Shown: piece after piece, positions 37,329 to 47,266 of the stretch
How the letters are laid out: the number at the start of each line of letters is the position of its first letter
Position numbering within the stretch: the first letter of the stretch is position 1
Origin: JACCWP01 sp963801045
GTDB lineage: Bacteria; Actinomycetota; Actinomycetes; Propionibacteriales; Nocardioidaceae
Reading direction: 5' to 3'
Length of the DNA stretch: 64,000 nt
Assembly: GCA_963801045.1 (NCBI GenBank)
Contig: CAWDDC010000003.1
Location: 1,016,770-1,080,769 of the forward strand
Made by a program: the position numbers and the translations under genes
Notes under the pieces: model-generated
What the model saw: only the letters and a program-made list of their open reading frames with translations
Database searches by the model: none
Told to the model about the DNA's origin: nothing

Positions 37329-40300
37329 TTAAACGGCGACGTCGCGGGCCGGCGGGAAGGCGACCGGCTCGATGTCGAGCTCGTGCATGTGCTGCGCGTA
37401 GCTGCCGTAGGCACGGCGGGCGTCGCCGTGGCGCCCCGCCGACGCCAGCGCGCGCACGAGATCCAGGTGGGCCCGCTCGTCGTAGGGGTTGCGGTCGAGG
37501 ACGCGGCGCAGGTAGCCCGCGGCCAGGACCGGGTCGCCGCTGCTGAGCGCGTGCTCGGCCAGGGCGTGCGCGACGCTGACGTACGCGGTGCGCGCCTCGT
37601 CGCGCAGGCCCGACGCCCAGTCGGCGTCGTCGTCCTCGAGGAGGTCGCCGCCGTACAGGCCCTCCGCGTGGCTGAGCCGGGGCACCGCAGCCTCGACGCG
37701 GCCGTCGGACCAGCGCGCGAGCCCGGCCTCGGCCTCGTGCAGGAACAGCTCGACGTCGACGACCACGTGCGTCAGGTCGAGGGCGAGCCGGTCGCCGTCG
37801 ACGGTGACGAAGTGGTCGCCGGTGAACTCGCGGTGCGGGTCGAGCACGCGGCGCAGGGTGCTCAGCGCCACCGACAGCCGGTTGCGGAGCCGGCCGGAGA
37901 GCTCGTCGGGCCACAGCGCGTCCATCACCTGCTCGCGGGTCGCGTCCGCGCCACGCCGCGCGATCAGGATCTTGAGCACGTCGCGGGCCTTGTGGGAGTG
38001 CCACTCCTCGCGCGGCACGGGTTGGCCGTAGCGGGACACGCTGAACCCGCCGAGGACCTGCACCGAGACGGGGGCGAGGTCCTCGGAGGCGACGAAGCGC
38101 AGCAGCCCCGCCGCCGCCGACGGCCGGGCGTGCACGCCGAGCTGGCGCAGCGTGCGCCGGGCCCGCTCGGCCGCCGCGTGCGCAGCAGGCCCGCTGGACC
38201 GTTGCGCGAGCGCCAGGCTGCAGGCGGCCTCGTGCACCGGGTTGCCCAGCCGGCGCCAGATCGTGCGGGCCTCCTCGAGCAGCCGGTCCGCCGTGTCCGC
38301 CGCGGCAGCGCTGGCCGCACCGAGCTCCAGCGACTCGGCGAGCCCGAAGCCGTCCCGCAGCTCGCGCGCCGCCTCGCCGGCCACCGCAGCCGCCTCGGTC
38401 GCCGACTCGCGGTCGCCGCGGCACAGCGCCACCCAGCCGGCAGCGTTGTTCGCCCAGGCCCGGTCGGGCCATCCGTACCCGACGGCGCGCTGCACCAGGG
38501 TGGCGGCGCGCTCGGGGTCGTCGTCGACCAGCACCTTGGCCAGCTGGTAGAGACCGGGCACGATCCCCTGCCGGTCGCCGGTCCGCTCGGCCAGCCCCAG
38601 CCCCTCCTCGTACGCGGCCCGCGCCAGCGCCAGGTTGCCCTGCTCGCGGTGCACGTCACCGAGTCCGATCAGCGCGTAGCAGACCTCGCGGCTGGCAGTG
38701 CGGCGATAGACCTCGACCGCTGCCTCGTAGTCGGCGCGCGCGTCGTCGAGCCGGCCACGGCACCAGTGCGCCAGACCGCGGTTCATCAGTGCGAGTGCGC
38801 GCTGTCCGGCGAACCCCGCCCGCGCCGCCTCCGACGCCGCCGCGCCGAGCTCGACGACCGCCGCCGCGTAGTCGCCCTGCTCCAGCAGGGCGGAGCCCTG
38901 CGCGTTGCGGATCCGCACCGCCTGCAGGAAGTCGTCGGCACGGCGGGCATGTGCCAGCGCCGTACGGAGGTGGTCCGCTGCGTGCGTCCGGATCGACGTC
39001 CGCGCCCACGACCAGCGAGGCCGCCGTGTGCGCCGCTGCCTGAGCCCGGTCGTCGGCCGACTCCGCGGCCGCCCGGAGCGCGTCGTGGGCGAGGGCCCGG
39101 GTCCGGTCGGTGTCACCGAGCCGCGCCGTGATGCTCGCCGCCCAGGACAGCAGCATCGCGACGTCCGCCGCCGGGCCGGTCGCCGGTGCGCAGCGCGCGA
39201 AGACCTCCAGGCCGGCGCTGAGGTCGTCCCGGAAGTAGTGCGCCTGCATCATCCGCCAGGCCAGCGCCGGCGACAGCGCACCGCCTGCCCAGCTCGCGTC
39301 GAGGCATCGCAGCGCGTTGTCGTGCTCGCCGAGCACGCTGTACGCCTCGCCGGCGAGCTGGTTCAGCGCCGGCGTGCGCTCCGCGTCCGGGACCGCCTCG
39401 ACCAGCCGCGCCACCACGTCCGGACTCCCGGCGCTCAGCAGCTGGGTGCCGTGGGCGGCGAGCAGACCAGCCAGCCCGGCACGCTCCGGACCGGTGGCGG
39501 CGACCCGCAGCGCCCACTCGATCTCGCCGCTGCGCTCCAGCCAGTCCGTCGCCCGGGTGCGGACCAGGGCCGCCACCTGTTCCGGCACCGGCCAGCTGTG
39601 CGCGCACACCTGCCGCACCAGCGAGCGCACGGCGTAGCGGCCGGGCTCGGGCTCCTCGACCAGACCGCCGGCTCCCTCGAGCGCGCGCAGCGCCTCCTCC
39701 GCGTCGGAGACGCCGAGGTGCCGGGCCAGCGGTGCACTGAACCGGTCGAGCACCGTGCCGATCTGCAGCAGCGCGAGCACCGGAGCGGGCTGCTGGTCGA
39801 TGACCTCACGGGCCAGGTAGTCGAACAGCGGCCCCTTGGTGTCCGCGAGGTCCGTCGAGCGCGGCCTCCCAGTCCGAGGGCGCGAACGGCCGCAGCGACT
39901 CCACGACGATCCGGATCAGCGCCGGCCAGCCGGCCGTGATCCGGTGCAGCGACTCGGCCAGCTCGGTCGGCGCCGCCGGCAGCAGCGACGCGAGCACCGC
40001 CGAGACCTCGGCGCGGCTGAAGGCGAGGTCGTGCGCGGTCAGCGTCAGCACGTCGCCCTGTCCCCGCATCCGCTCGACGGCGAACGGTGGCTGCACCGCG
40101 GGACGCGAGCACCAGGTGCAGGCCCGCCGGTGCCTGTCGGCAGAGGCTCTCGAGCAGCTGAACGGCCACCGGGTCGGCCTCGGTCTCCTGCACGTCGTCG
40201 ATGACGAGGAACAGGTCGCCGTCGAGCTGGCGCGCCACCTGCTCGCACACCGCACCGACGACGTCGTCCACCTGGGACGGCTCCGGCGCGAGGTCACCGA

Positions 40301-40553
40301 GCGGGAGCCGCGCCGGCGGGACGTCGGCCGCCAGCCCCATGGCCGGACGCAGGGCACCGATCACGTCCCGGAACAGCGATCCGCCCGCACCCCTGGCGGC
40401 GACCCACGCGCTGGGGCGGCCGCGGGCCCAGTCCGCGAGCAGTGCCGTCTTGCCGAACCCGGCGCCGGCGGTGAGCAGGGTCAACCGACGCTGAGCGGCG
40501 TCGTCGAGCCGCTCGAGCAGCGCCTCGCGGTGGAGCCAGCTCCCCCTGCTCAT
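37329..40553 (-). CDS. Large MalT-like ATPase/TPR regulator with C-terminal SARP (BTAD) domain (frameshifted)
   Basis: Reconstructed length is about 1,070 residues. The N-terminal STAND-type ATPase has P-loop 'LLTAGAGFGKTALLADWA' and 'LFLVIDDVQETEAD'. A middle region of TPR-like helices follows ('AYEEGLGLAERTGDRQGIV'). The C-terminus has a winged-helix plus BTAD domain ('VQVLGGFSVSRYGQPVPREE', 'LSGRLRNRLSVALSTLRRVL'). Frame changes are near 40.10, 39.85 and 38.98 kb. Such proteins activate secondary-metabolism or secretion genes; here the flanks encode secreted proteins, which may be its targets (inference). Confidence 0.75.
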
Positions 40554-40682
40554 GGCCCTGCAACCTACCGAGCGCGGTTGTCCGTTCTCCAAATCGTCTG
40601 CGCAGCGGCGCACGCGACTGCCATCGTGTCGCCATCGCCAGGGCCACGGCCCACGGGGCCCTGTCTACGAAGGAGCCACCGC

Positions 40683-41378
40683 ATGCGATCAGACCAGCAG
40701 CCCGAGACCACGCCACTGCTGCGCCGGCGAGGCGTTCGGATCGCCATCGGCGCCGTGGCCGTCGGTGCCGTGCTCACACCGATGGCGGCCTGGGCGGCCG
40801 GTGCCCCGTTCAACGACGTCCCCGAGTCGGATCCGGGCTTCGAGTCGATCATGGCGGTGGCCGACGCGGGGCTGATGACCGGGTCGCAGCACAAGTTCAG
40901 GCCCGACCAGAACGTTCCGCGGCGCACGCTCGCCGGGACCCTGTACCGCGGACTGACCCGGGTGAGCGTGGACGACACGATCTCGAACATCCCGACCAGC
41001 CAGCCCGACCCGCCGACCATCGGCGAGATCGCGATGGCGATCGACGGCTACCAGCGCGGCGCCCAAGGTGTGCTGCTCGAGCTCGACATGCAGGTCGAGA
41101 CGGCACAGCCGCTCACCCAGGACTGCAGCCTCGAGCTCATCGCCACCAGCTGGCCCGAGAACCTCGATGCCGGCACCTGGACGGTCAACCTGTACGCCGG
41201 GCAGCCGCGCGGCACGACCGTGCACGCGACCTTCATCGACGGACAGCTCGCCGGCACCGCCTACACGTACGAGATCACGGCGGACAACACCTGCAACCAG
41301 CCGCTGAACGTCGTCCAGGGCTCGCTCACCGGGCAGTCGGCGGCGTTCCAGGGGAACGGGCAGCCGTTCAGCCAGTAA
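40683..41378 (+). CDS. Secreted protein with an N-terminal SLH-like region
   Basis: A protein of 231 residues. A basic N-terminus and one hydrophobic segment (about 17-40, IAIGAVAVGAVLTPMAAWAA) act as an export signal. Next is an S-layer-homology-like stretch 'FNDVPESDPGFESIMAVADA' and 'FRPDQNVPRRTLAGTLYR', then a beta-rich C-terminal domain with two Cys. A single SLH unit suggests cell-wall association. AAGGAG lies 7 bases before the ATG. It is divergent from the large regulator and convergent with a lipoprotein gene. Confidence 0.7.
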   Translation: MRSDQQPETTPLLRRRGVRIAIGAVAVGAVLTPMAAWAAGAPFNDVPESDPGFESIMAVADAGLMTGSQHKFRPDQNVPRRTLAGTLYRGLTRVSVDDTISNIPTSQPDPPTIGEIAMAIDGYQRGAQGVLLELDMQVETAQPLTQDCSLELIATSWPENLDAGTWTVNLYAGQPRGTTVHATFIDGQLAGTAYTYEITADNTCNQPLNVVQGSLTGQSAAFQGNGQPFSQ

Positions 41379-41384
41379 CCGCCA

Positions 41385-42087
41385 TCAGCAGGTGGTGCCG
41401 TTGCCCTGCCCGTAGCAGTCGAGCCACACGTCGTCGCTGATGTCGTCGCCGGCGGCGATGAGGTCCGGGGTGGTCGTGAGCCCCACGCCCGGATCCTCGG
41501 CGATGTCGACGAGGTTCTGGAAGTCGAACGACAGCGAGCCCTCCTCGCGAGGGTCTCCCTTCACGGTCGCCCCGCTCATCGACACCCCGACGACCTGGTC
41601 GGAGCCGATGACCGCGAGGTCGACCGAGCCGGGGTCCTCCTCGGGCTCGAGCTCGGTCCAGGTGATCACCAGCCGGTCACCGGCGTCGGTGTTCTCCTCG
41701 ACGCAGCCGTCGAGGACGCCGGCCTGCTGCCAGCCGTGACAGTCGGTCACCTCGAGCCGGTCGGGGTCGGGGGAGGCGGCCGCGCCGCACGTGGACGCTC
41801 TCGTCGTCGATGGGGAAGGCCACCTCGGCAGCCACCTCGCCCGGGCGCACGCCCTCGGACCTGCCGAGCGGCGCCGCCGCCGAAGGGTCGGTGCCCATGT
41901 GCTCGATCACTGCCGCCGCGAGGGCGCGTGGGGTCGCGTCCACAGTGGGCTCTCCGCCGCCAGAGCTGCCACCGTCGTCGTCCGCCTCGGCACCGCAACC
42001 GGTCAGGGCCAGTCCGGTCAGCAGCACGACGGTGGCGGACGTGACCCTCCCCCTCAGCACCCGGCCGACCTTAGCCAGGCCGGCCAA
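41385..42087 (-). CDS. Lipoprotein of unknown function (one frameshift)
   Basis: The N-terminus has a lipobox LTGC after a hydrophobic stretch (VVLLTGLALTGC), then a Gly/Ser/Asp linker. The first frame fails near 41.79 kb. The second frame supplies 'VTDCHGWQQAGVLDGCVEEN' and continues to 'WLDCYGQGNGTTC', so the mature protein has several Cys that could be disulfide-bonded. A GTG at 42060 is an alternative start. No family is recognised. Confidence 0.6.
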
Positions 42088-42099
42088 GGCCCTCCGGGG

Positions 42100-42945
42100 T
42101 CAGCCGTCGAGGTCGGCCTGCTTGTCCAGCTGGCTGGACACGATCTTGCGTACCTCCTGGCGCGAGGCGCCCTCGGGCAGGGCGTCGATCGCGGCGAGCA
42201 GGTCGGCCTTCACCTGGCGGTCGCGCTCCGAGACGGTGGCCCGGAAGTCCTTGAGCGCCTCCTTCGTCTGCAGTGAGGCGCGCAGCGCATCGCCCAGCGT
42301 CTTGCCGTCGGTGCCGGGGATCTTGTCGTCGAAGCCGGGCATGTCGTCTCCGTTCAACAGGTTCTTGGCGCGCGGGATGATCCGTTCGACGATGCCGCGG
42401 ATCTTGCGGTCGCCGGGGCAGATCTTGCCGTCGCTCTCCGACCACCGTTCGCCGTTCGCGACCCGGCCGGACAGCAGGCCGGCGGGGAAGTTGCCGTCGA
42501 TGCCGAGCCGGTGCCAGCCGATGCCGTTCTGGCCCGGCGCCGACGACGGCAGCCGCTCGACGGCGATGCCGTGCTTCCGGTGGCACCAGACCATGAGACC
42601 CGCCAGCCACTCCTCCTGCGCGGGCGTCCAGTCGGGCACCTCACCGTCGGCCCACGGGTAGTTGTCCGACGACTCGACGGTGATGCAGTCGTGGTTGCCG
42701 TCGAGGTTGGCCGAGCTGCGGAAGTCGGTGTCGATGTACTGCTCGCCCTCGCCCTTGTCGTTGACGAAGAAGTGCGGCGTCGCCCGGCCGTCGACCTGGA
42801 AGTAGTCGTGCATGCCGGCGGCGCTCGACACGGCCGTGTGCAGGATCAGCCGGCGCGGCTGCATGGCCACGTGCAGCGACCCGGACTGGTAGCGCGTGAC
42901 CGGACGCCACTCCGCGTCAGGGAACTTCACCCTCCGATCTTGCAC
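42100..42945 (-). CDS. N-acetylmuramoyl-L-alanine amidase, phage-endolysin-like (amidase_2/PGRP fold)
   Basis: A protein of 281 residues. Zinc-ligand regions of the T7-lysozyme/PGRP fold are visible: His in 'RLILHTAVSS', His in 'GWHRLGIDG' and Cys in 'KICPGDRKI', plus 'CITVESSDNYPW'. It would cleave the amide between MurNAc and the stem peptide. No signal peptide is present, as in actinophage endolysins. The C-terminus is a helical, charged stalk. A GTG at 42930 (giving VKFPDAEWRP) may be the true start. No other phage genes surround it. Confidence 0.8.
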   Translation of the reverse strand: MQDRRVKFPDAEWRPVTRYQSGSLHVAMQPRRLILHTAVSSAAGMHDYFQVDGRATPHFFVNDKGEGEQYIDTDFRSSANLDGNHDCITVESSDNYPWADGEVPDWTPAQEEWLAGLMVWCHRKHGIAVERLPSSAPGQNGIGWHRLGIDGNFPAGLLSGRVANGERWSESDGKICPGDRKIRGIVERIIPRAKNLLNGDDMPGFDDKIPGTDGKTLGDALRASLQTKEALKDFRATVSERDRQVKADLLAAIDALPEGASRQEVRKIVSSQLDKQADLDG

Positions 42946-43060
42946 CCGCAGCCGCGGTGTTGCGGGGCGTTCGGGGGAATGCGGCTACGTCGGCGGACGT
43001 ACGCGCCGAGCCGCTCCTGGGCCGACGCGCGTGGGACTCGACGCCGGGAGTCTTGACGAC

Positions 43061-43960
43061 ATGATCGAGCCGGTACGGACACAGGCACTGACCAAGCGCT
43101 ACGGCGACCTCGTCGCAGTCGATGACCTGGAGCTGACCGTCCGTCCCTCGGAGGTCTACGGGTTCCTCGGCCCGAACGGCGCCGGCAAGACGACGACGCT
43201 GCGGATGCTGCTCGGACTCATCCGCCCGACGTCGGGCAGCGTGCGCCTGCTGGGCAACCCGGTCGGCAGCACGGCCCTCGCCAAGGTCGGCGCCCTGATC
43301 GAGGGTCCGGCGTTCTACCCGTACCTCTCCGGACGGGACAACCTGCGGGTGCTCGCCGGCCATGCCGGGGTGGACAGGTCGCGGATCACCGTCGTGCTCG
43401 ACCAGGTGGACCTGACCGACCGGGCCACCGACCGCTACGCCAACTACTCGATGGGCATGCGGCAGCGGCTGGGCCTCGCCGCGGCCCTGCTCAAGGACCC
43501 GGAGCTGCTCATCCTGGACGAGCCGACCAACGGGCTCGACCCAGCGGGCATGGCCGACATGCGCACGGTGATCCGCAAGCTGGCAGGCGACGGCCGCACC
43601 GTGCTGCTGTCCAGCCACCTGCTCGGCGAGGTCCAACAGGTCTGCGACCGGGTGGGCGTGATCAGCAAAGGCAAGCTCGTCGCCGAGAGCGCCGTCTCCG
43701 ACCTCGCGGACGGCGGGTCGCTGCGACTCCAGGCGGAGCCGGTGGAGCGCGCCGTCGAGCTGGTCTCGTCGCTGGTCGGCGCCGACCGGGTGCGTCGCGA
43801 CGGCGTCGGCATCGACGTCGCGGTCGAGCGGACCGAGGCCGGGCGCATCAACGCCGCGCTGGTGCGCGGCGACGTCGAGGTCAGCGAGCTGCACTGGCGG
43901 CAGCCCGACCTCGAGGAGACGTTCTTCGAGCTGACAGGAGCCCCCAGCGATGACCGGTGA
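43061..43960 (+). CDS. ABC exporter ATPase (CcmA/BcrA type)
   Basis: A protein of 299 residues with Walker A GPNGAGKTT, the signature-region variant 'YSMGMRQRLGLAAALL', Walker B LLILDEPTNGLD and the switch His in 'LLSSHLLGEV'. The length and C-terminal extension match drug/antimicrobial-peptide exporters. It pairs with the membrane gene that starts 11 bases before its end, and lies just upstream of a two-component system, an arrangement common for envelope-stress exporters. Confidence 0.85.
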   Translation: MIEPVRTQALTKRYGDLVAVDDLELTVRPSEVYGFLGPNGAGKTTTLRMLLGLIRPTSGSVRLLGNPVGSTALAKVGALIEGPAFYPYLSGRDNLRVLAGHAGVDRSRITVVLDQVDLTDRATDRYANYSMGMRQRLGLAAALLKDPELLILDEPTNGLDPAGMADMRTVIRKLAGDGRTVLLSSHLLGEVQQVCDRVGVISKGKLVAESAVSDLADGGSLRLQAEPVERAVELVSSLVGADRVRRDGVGIDVAVERTEAGRINAALVRGDVEVSELHWRQPDLEETFFELTGAPSDDR

Positions 43961-44774
43961 CATCCGCGCGGAGATGATCAAGCAGGGCCGCCGGCCAGCG
44001 AACTGGCTGCTGCTCGCGGTGGCAGCCGTGCTCGCCCTGACCTTCGCGTACCTGATCCCCTATGCCGGACTCGATGGTGAGGCCTCCGGCGCGCCCTCCA
44101 GCACGCGCGGGCTGGACAGCATGCTGCCCGCGCAGTTCGTCGGCAACGCCATCGCCGGCACGCCGATCTTCGCCGGCGCCCTCGCCCTGGTCTTCGGAGT
44201 GCTGGTGGTCGGCAGCGAGTTCGGCTTCGAGACCTGGAAGACCGTGCTGGTGCAGGGCTCCTCCCGGGTCACGGTGTACGGGGCGAAGCTGGCGATCGTG
44301 GCGGCCGGCGTCGCGGCCCTCGTGCTCACGATGGCCGGCGTGGGCGCGCTGGCCAGTGCCGGGGTCGCGACGCTGGAGGACCAGCCGCTGGACTGGCCGA
44401 GCCTGGCCGACATGCTGCGCGGCCTCGGTTCGGGCTGGCTGGTCGCCATGACCTGGGCGGCGCTGGGCGTGCTGCTGGCGGTCGTGCTCCGCGGCGTGGC
44501 GCTGCCGATCGGGCTGGGACTGGTCTGGCTGCTGGCCGTGCAGAACCTGCTGACCGCGATCGCCGCTCCGCTGCTGGACTGGGTGGCCGAGGCGCAGAAG
44601 GGCCTGCCCGGCCCGAACGCGGGTTCGCTGGTGGCCTCGATGGGAGCGCCCTCGGACACCCCCGGTGTCGCGGTGCTGGTCGACAGCTCGCAGGCAGCCC
44701 TCGTCCTGACCGGGTACCTCATCGCCTTCGCCGCACTGGGTGGTTGGCTGTTGACCCGGCGCGACATCGGATGA
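43950..44774 (+). CDS. ABC exporter membrane protein (ABC-2 type)
   Basis: A protein of 274 residues with about six membrane segments; the first follows 'EMIKQGRRPANWLLLAVAAV'. 'VVGSEFGFETWKTVLVQGSS' matches the conserved cytoplasmic stretch of ABC-2 permeases partnering BcrA-like ATPases. The substrate is unknown; lipids, peptides or lantibiotic-type compounds are typical for the family. Confidence 0.85.
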   Translation: MTGDIRAEMIKQGRRPANWLLLAVAAVLALTFAYLIPYAGLDGEASGAPSSTRGLDSMLPAQFVGNAIAGTPIFAGALALVFGVLVVGSEFGFETWKTVLVQGSSRVTVYGAKLAIVAAGVAALVLTMAGVGALASAGVATLEDQPLDWPSLADMLRGLGSGWLVAMTWAALGVLLAVVLRGVALPIGLGLVWLLAVQNLLTAIAAPLLDWVAEAQKGLPGPNAGSLVASMGAPSDTPGVAVLVDSSQAALVLTGYLIAFAALGGWLLTRRDIG

Positions 44775-44799
44775 CGACGGCACGGAGACGGAGTGCGCC

Positions 44800-45921
44800 A
44801 TGGCCGTGAGCAGCCGCTGGCTCGGCGACGCCGCGCTGGCCGCGCTGGTGCTGGCCGTGGCTGTGGCCGGCACGCTGGGCGCGGAACACGCGTCCGCGAC
44901 AGATGCCCCGATGGACGCTCGCGGCTTCGCGCTGCTGGTGCCCGCTGCCGTCGTGCTGGTGGCCCGCCGGTGGTCGCCGCTGCTCACCCTGGTGGCCACC
45001 ACGGTCCTGACCACGGCGTACCTGCTGCTGGAGTACCCGTACGGGCCGATCCTGCTGGCCTTCGCGATCGCCGTCTACACCGTCGCGCGGCACCTCCCGC
45101 TGGCACAGGCCGCCGGCGCCACGTTCGCGGCAACGCTGGTGCTGCTCACGCACCTGCTGACCAACGACGCAGCGCTGCCGGGCGCGCTCGGCATCGTCCC
45201 CGGCTCGGCGTGGGCGGTCGTGCCGTTCGCCATCGGGGTCACGACGCGCGTGACCCGCGAGGCGGCGGCGCGCGCCCGCGCAGAAGCGGTCCGGCAGCAC
45301 GTCGACGACGAGCGGCTGCGGGTCGCCCAGGAGGTGCACGACGTGGTCGGGCACGGACTGGCGGCCATCAAGATGCAGGCCGACGTCGCCCTGCACGTGC
45401 TGGCGCAGCGTCCTGAACAGGCCGAGACGGCGCTGCGGGTGATCAGCCAGACCAGCACCGAGGCGCTGACCGAGCTGCGCGCGACCCTCGGCCTCGTCCG
45501 CCAGGGCGCCGCAGACGCCACCCGGTCACCGGCGCCCGGCCTGGGCCAGCTGCCCGAGCTGCGGCAGCGGATGGGTTCGGCCGGCGTGCGGGTGGAGATC
45601 GAGGAGACCGGCAGCAGGGAGGGCCTGTCGCTCGCCGTCGACCTGGCCGCCTACCGCATCGTCCAGGAGTCGTTGACCAACGTGCTCCGACACAGCGGCG
45701 CGAGCCTTGCCACGGTGCACATCACCCACCAGGCTGACGCAGTGCTCATCACCGTCTCGAACCGGCTGGAGGCGGCGCGCTCGGCACCGTCCTCCGACGG
45801 GATGGGCATCACCGGCATGCGCCAGCGCGTCACCGCCCTCGGCGGTGAGCTGACCGCCGGGCCGACAGCAGGCGGTCGGTTCGCCGTCCGCGCCCGGCTG
45901 CCGAAGGACTCACCGTCGTGA
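44800..45921 (+). CDS. NarL/DesK-type sensor histidine kinase
   Basis: A protein of 373 residues. The first 150 residues hold several membrane segments and no large outer domain, suggesting sensing within the membrane. The HisKA_3 box is 'RVAQEVHDVVGHGLAAIKMQ' with phospho-His180. The C-terminal HATPase region includes 'AYRIVQESLTNVLRHSGAS' and 'GMGITGMRQRV'. It overlaps the response-regulator gene by 4 bases (GTGA). Confidence 0.9.
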   Translation: MAVSSRWLGDAALAALVLAVAVAGTLGAEHASATDAPMDARGFALLVPAAVVLVARRWSPLLTLVATTVLTTAYLLLEYPYGPILLAFAIAVYTVARHLPLAQAAGATFAATLVLLTHLLTNDAALPGALGIVPGSAWAVVPFAIGVTTRVTREAAARARAEAVRQHVDDERLRVAQEVHDVVGHGLAAIKMQADVALHVLAQRPEQAETALRVISQTSTEALTELRATLGLVRQGAADATRSPAPGLGQLPELRQRMGSAGVRVEIEETGSREGLSLAVDLAAYRIVQESLTNVLRHSGASLATVHITHQADAVLITVSNRLEAARSAPSSDGMGITGMRQRVTALGGELTAGPTAGGRFAVRARLPKDSPS

Positions 45922-46572
45922 TCGACGTGCTCGTCGTCGACGACCAGGACCTGGTCCGGCTCGGACTGCGGACTCTGGTGGAGAGCGAGGGCGACCTCGC
46001 GTTCGCCGGTGAGGCGGCCGACGGGCTGGCAGCCGTGGCCGCCGTCCGCGAGCACCGGCCGGACGTCGTGCTGATGGACATCCGGATGCCCGGTGTCGAC
46101 GGCCTCGAGGCCACCCGCCGGATCGCCGCCGACCCGGAGCTGAACGGCAGCAAGGTCATCGTGCTCACGACGTTCGAGCTGGACGAGTACGTCTTCGACG
46201 CGCTGCGCTACGGGGCCAGCGGCTTCCTGCTCAAGGACACCTCGCCGGCCGAGCTGCTGCAGGCCATCCGCCTGGTCGCCGAAGGCGCGGCGCTGCTGTC
46301 GCCGTCGGTGACCCGCCGGGTGATCCGCGAGTTCGCCTCGCAACCCGCCAAGCGACTGAAGCCACATCCCCAGCTGGGCACGCTCACGCCCCGCGAGCGC
46401 GAGATCGTCACGCTGGTGGCCGAGGGCCTGACCAACGATGAGATCGCCGACCGGCTGGTGGTCAGCCCGGCGACGGCGCGTACGCACGTCAGCCGCGTCG
46501 ATGATCAAGCTCGGCGCCCGCGACCGGGCCCAGCTCGTGGTCTTCGCCTACCAGTCGGGCCTGGCCAGCTAG
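45918..46572 (+). CDS. LuxR/NarL-type response regulator (frameshift near the C-terminus)
   Basis: A receiver domain with phospho-acceptor Asp54 in 'VLMDIRMPG' and a C-terminal LuxR helix-turn-helix 'LTPREREIVTLVAEGLTNDE'. The conserved frame breaks near 46.497 kb in the recognition helix; a one-base correction gives 'SMIKLGARDRAQLVVFAYQS' and a stop at 46572. GTG start. It probably controls the exporter genes just upstream. Its stop overlaps the stop of the opposite gene. Confidence 0.85.
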
Positions 46573-47210
46573 CGCACCCCGCGAGGACGGAACTGCACGC
46601 TGATCCGTGGACCGACCGGCCGGGCGGTCTTGGGCACGGCGTGGTCCCAGGTGCGCTGGCACGAGCCGCCCATGACGAACAGGTCGCCCGCACCGAGCGC
46701 GAAGCGCAGCGACGATCCGCCTCCGCGCGGCCGCAGCAGCAGGTGCCGGGGAGCGCCGAGCGACACAATGGCCACCAGGGTGTCCCGGTGGCGGCTGCGG
46801 CCGATCCGGTCGCCGTGCCAGGCGACGCTGTCGCGGCCGTCGCGGTAGTAGCACAAGCCGGCGGTGCGGAACGGCTCCCCGAGCTCGGCCGCGTAGTGGG
46901 CGCTGAGCGCGTCGCGCGCCTGGACGAGGGCCGGGTCGGGCAACGGGTCGGCCTCGTCGTAGAAGCTCAGCAGGCGGGGCACATCGACCTCGCGGTCGTA
47001 CATCTGCCGGCGCTCGCCGTGCCACGGCACGGACGCGACCAGTCGCTCGAACAGCAGGTCGGCGCCCTGCACCCATGAGCGGTGCACGTCGACCCAGGCG
47101 CCGTCGGTCAGCGTGGTGCGCTCGGTGCCGCGACCCAGCGGGACGAGCGCCGTCTGCTCGGCGTCGTCGAGCAGCGACGGCTGGAGGACCGGTGCCATGG
47201 CACCGAGCAT
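46569..47210 (-). CDS. AlkB-like 2-oxoglutarate/Fe(II) dioxygenase
   Basis: A protein of 213 residues. The iron-binding triad appears as HxD in 'VAWHGDRIG' and a distal His in 'WDHAVPK', followed by the 2-oxoglutarate Arg in 'RISVQFRPR'. 'YYRDGRDSVAWHGD' is the classic AlkB core. It would oxidatively remove alkyl lesions from DNA or RNA bases. An internal ATG at 47198 is an alternative start. The TAG stops of this gene and the response regulator overlap on opposite strands. Confidence 0.85.
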   Translation of the reverse strand: MLGAMAPVLQPSLLDDAEQTALVPLGRGTERTTLTDGAWVDVHRSWVQGADLLFERLVASVPWHGERRQMYDREVDVPRLLSFYDEADPLPDPALVQARDALSAHYAAELGEPFRTAGLCYYRDGRDSVAWHGDRIGRSRHRDTLVAIVSLGAPRHLLLRPRGGGSSLRFALGAGDLFVMGGSCQRTWDHAVPKTARPVGPRISVQFRPRGVR

Positions 47211-47266
47211 ACCTCGTCGGTCGAACAGACGTTCGATCGTGCTGTCGGCGCGGTGGCCCGCCGCGA

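Larger units (their letters stand above)
36156..37338. repeat. Tandem duplication with about 591-base period
   Basis: Two successive, same-strand copies of a secreted-protein gene with highly similar leader DNA. The start codons are 591 bases apart. CAGGTCTTAAACGGC occurs near 36731 and again near 37324. In the right copy it contains the TAA stop of the large regulator gene, so the duplicated unit appears to include that gene's last codons. Confidence 0.65.

Noticed and set aside
42100..42945. Prophage around the endolysin-like gene
   Set aside because: No integrase, portal, capsid, tail or holin gene and no attachment repeats in the neighbouring 10 kb.
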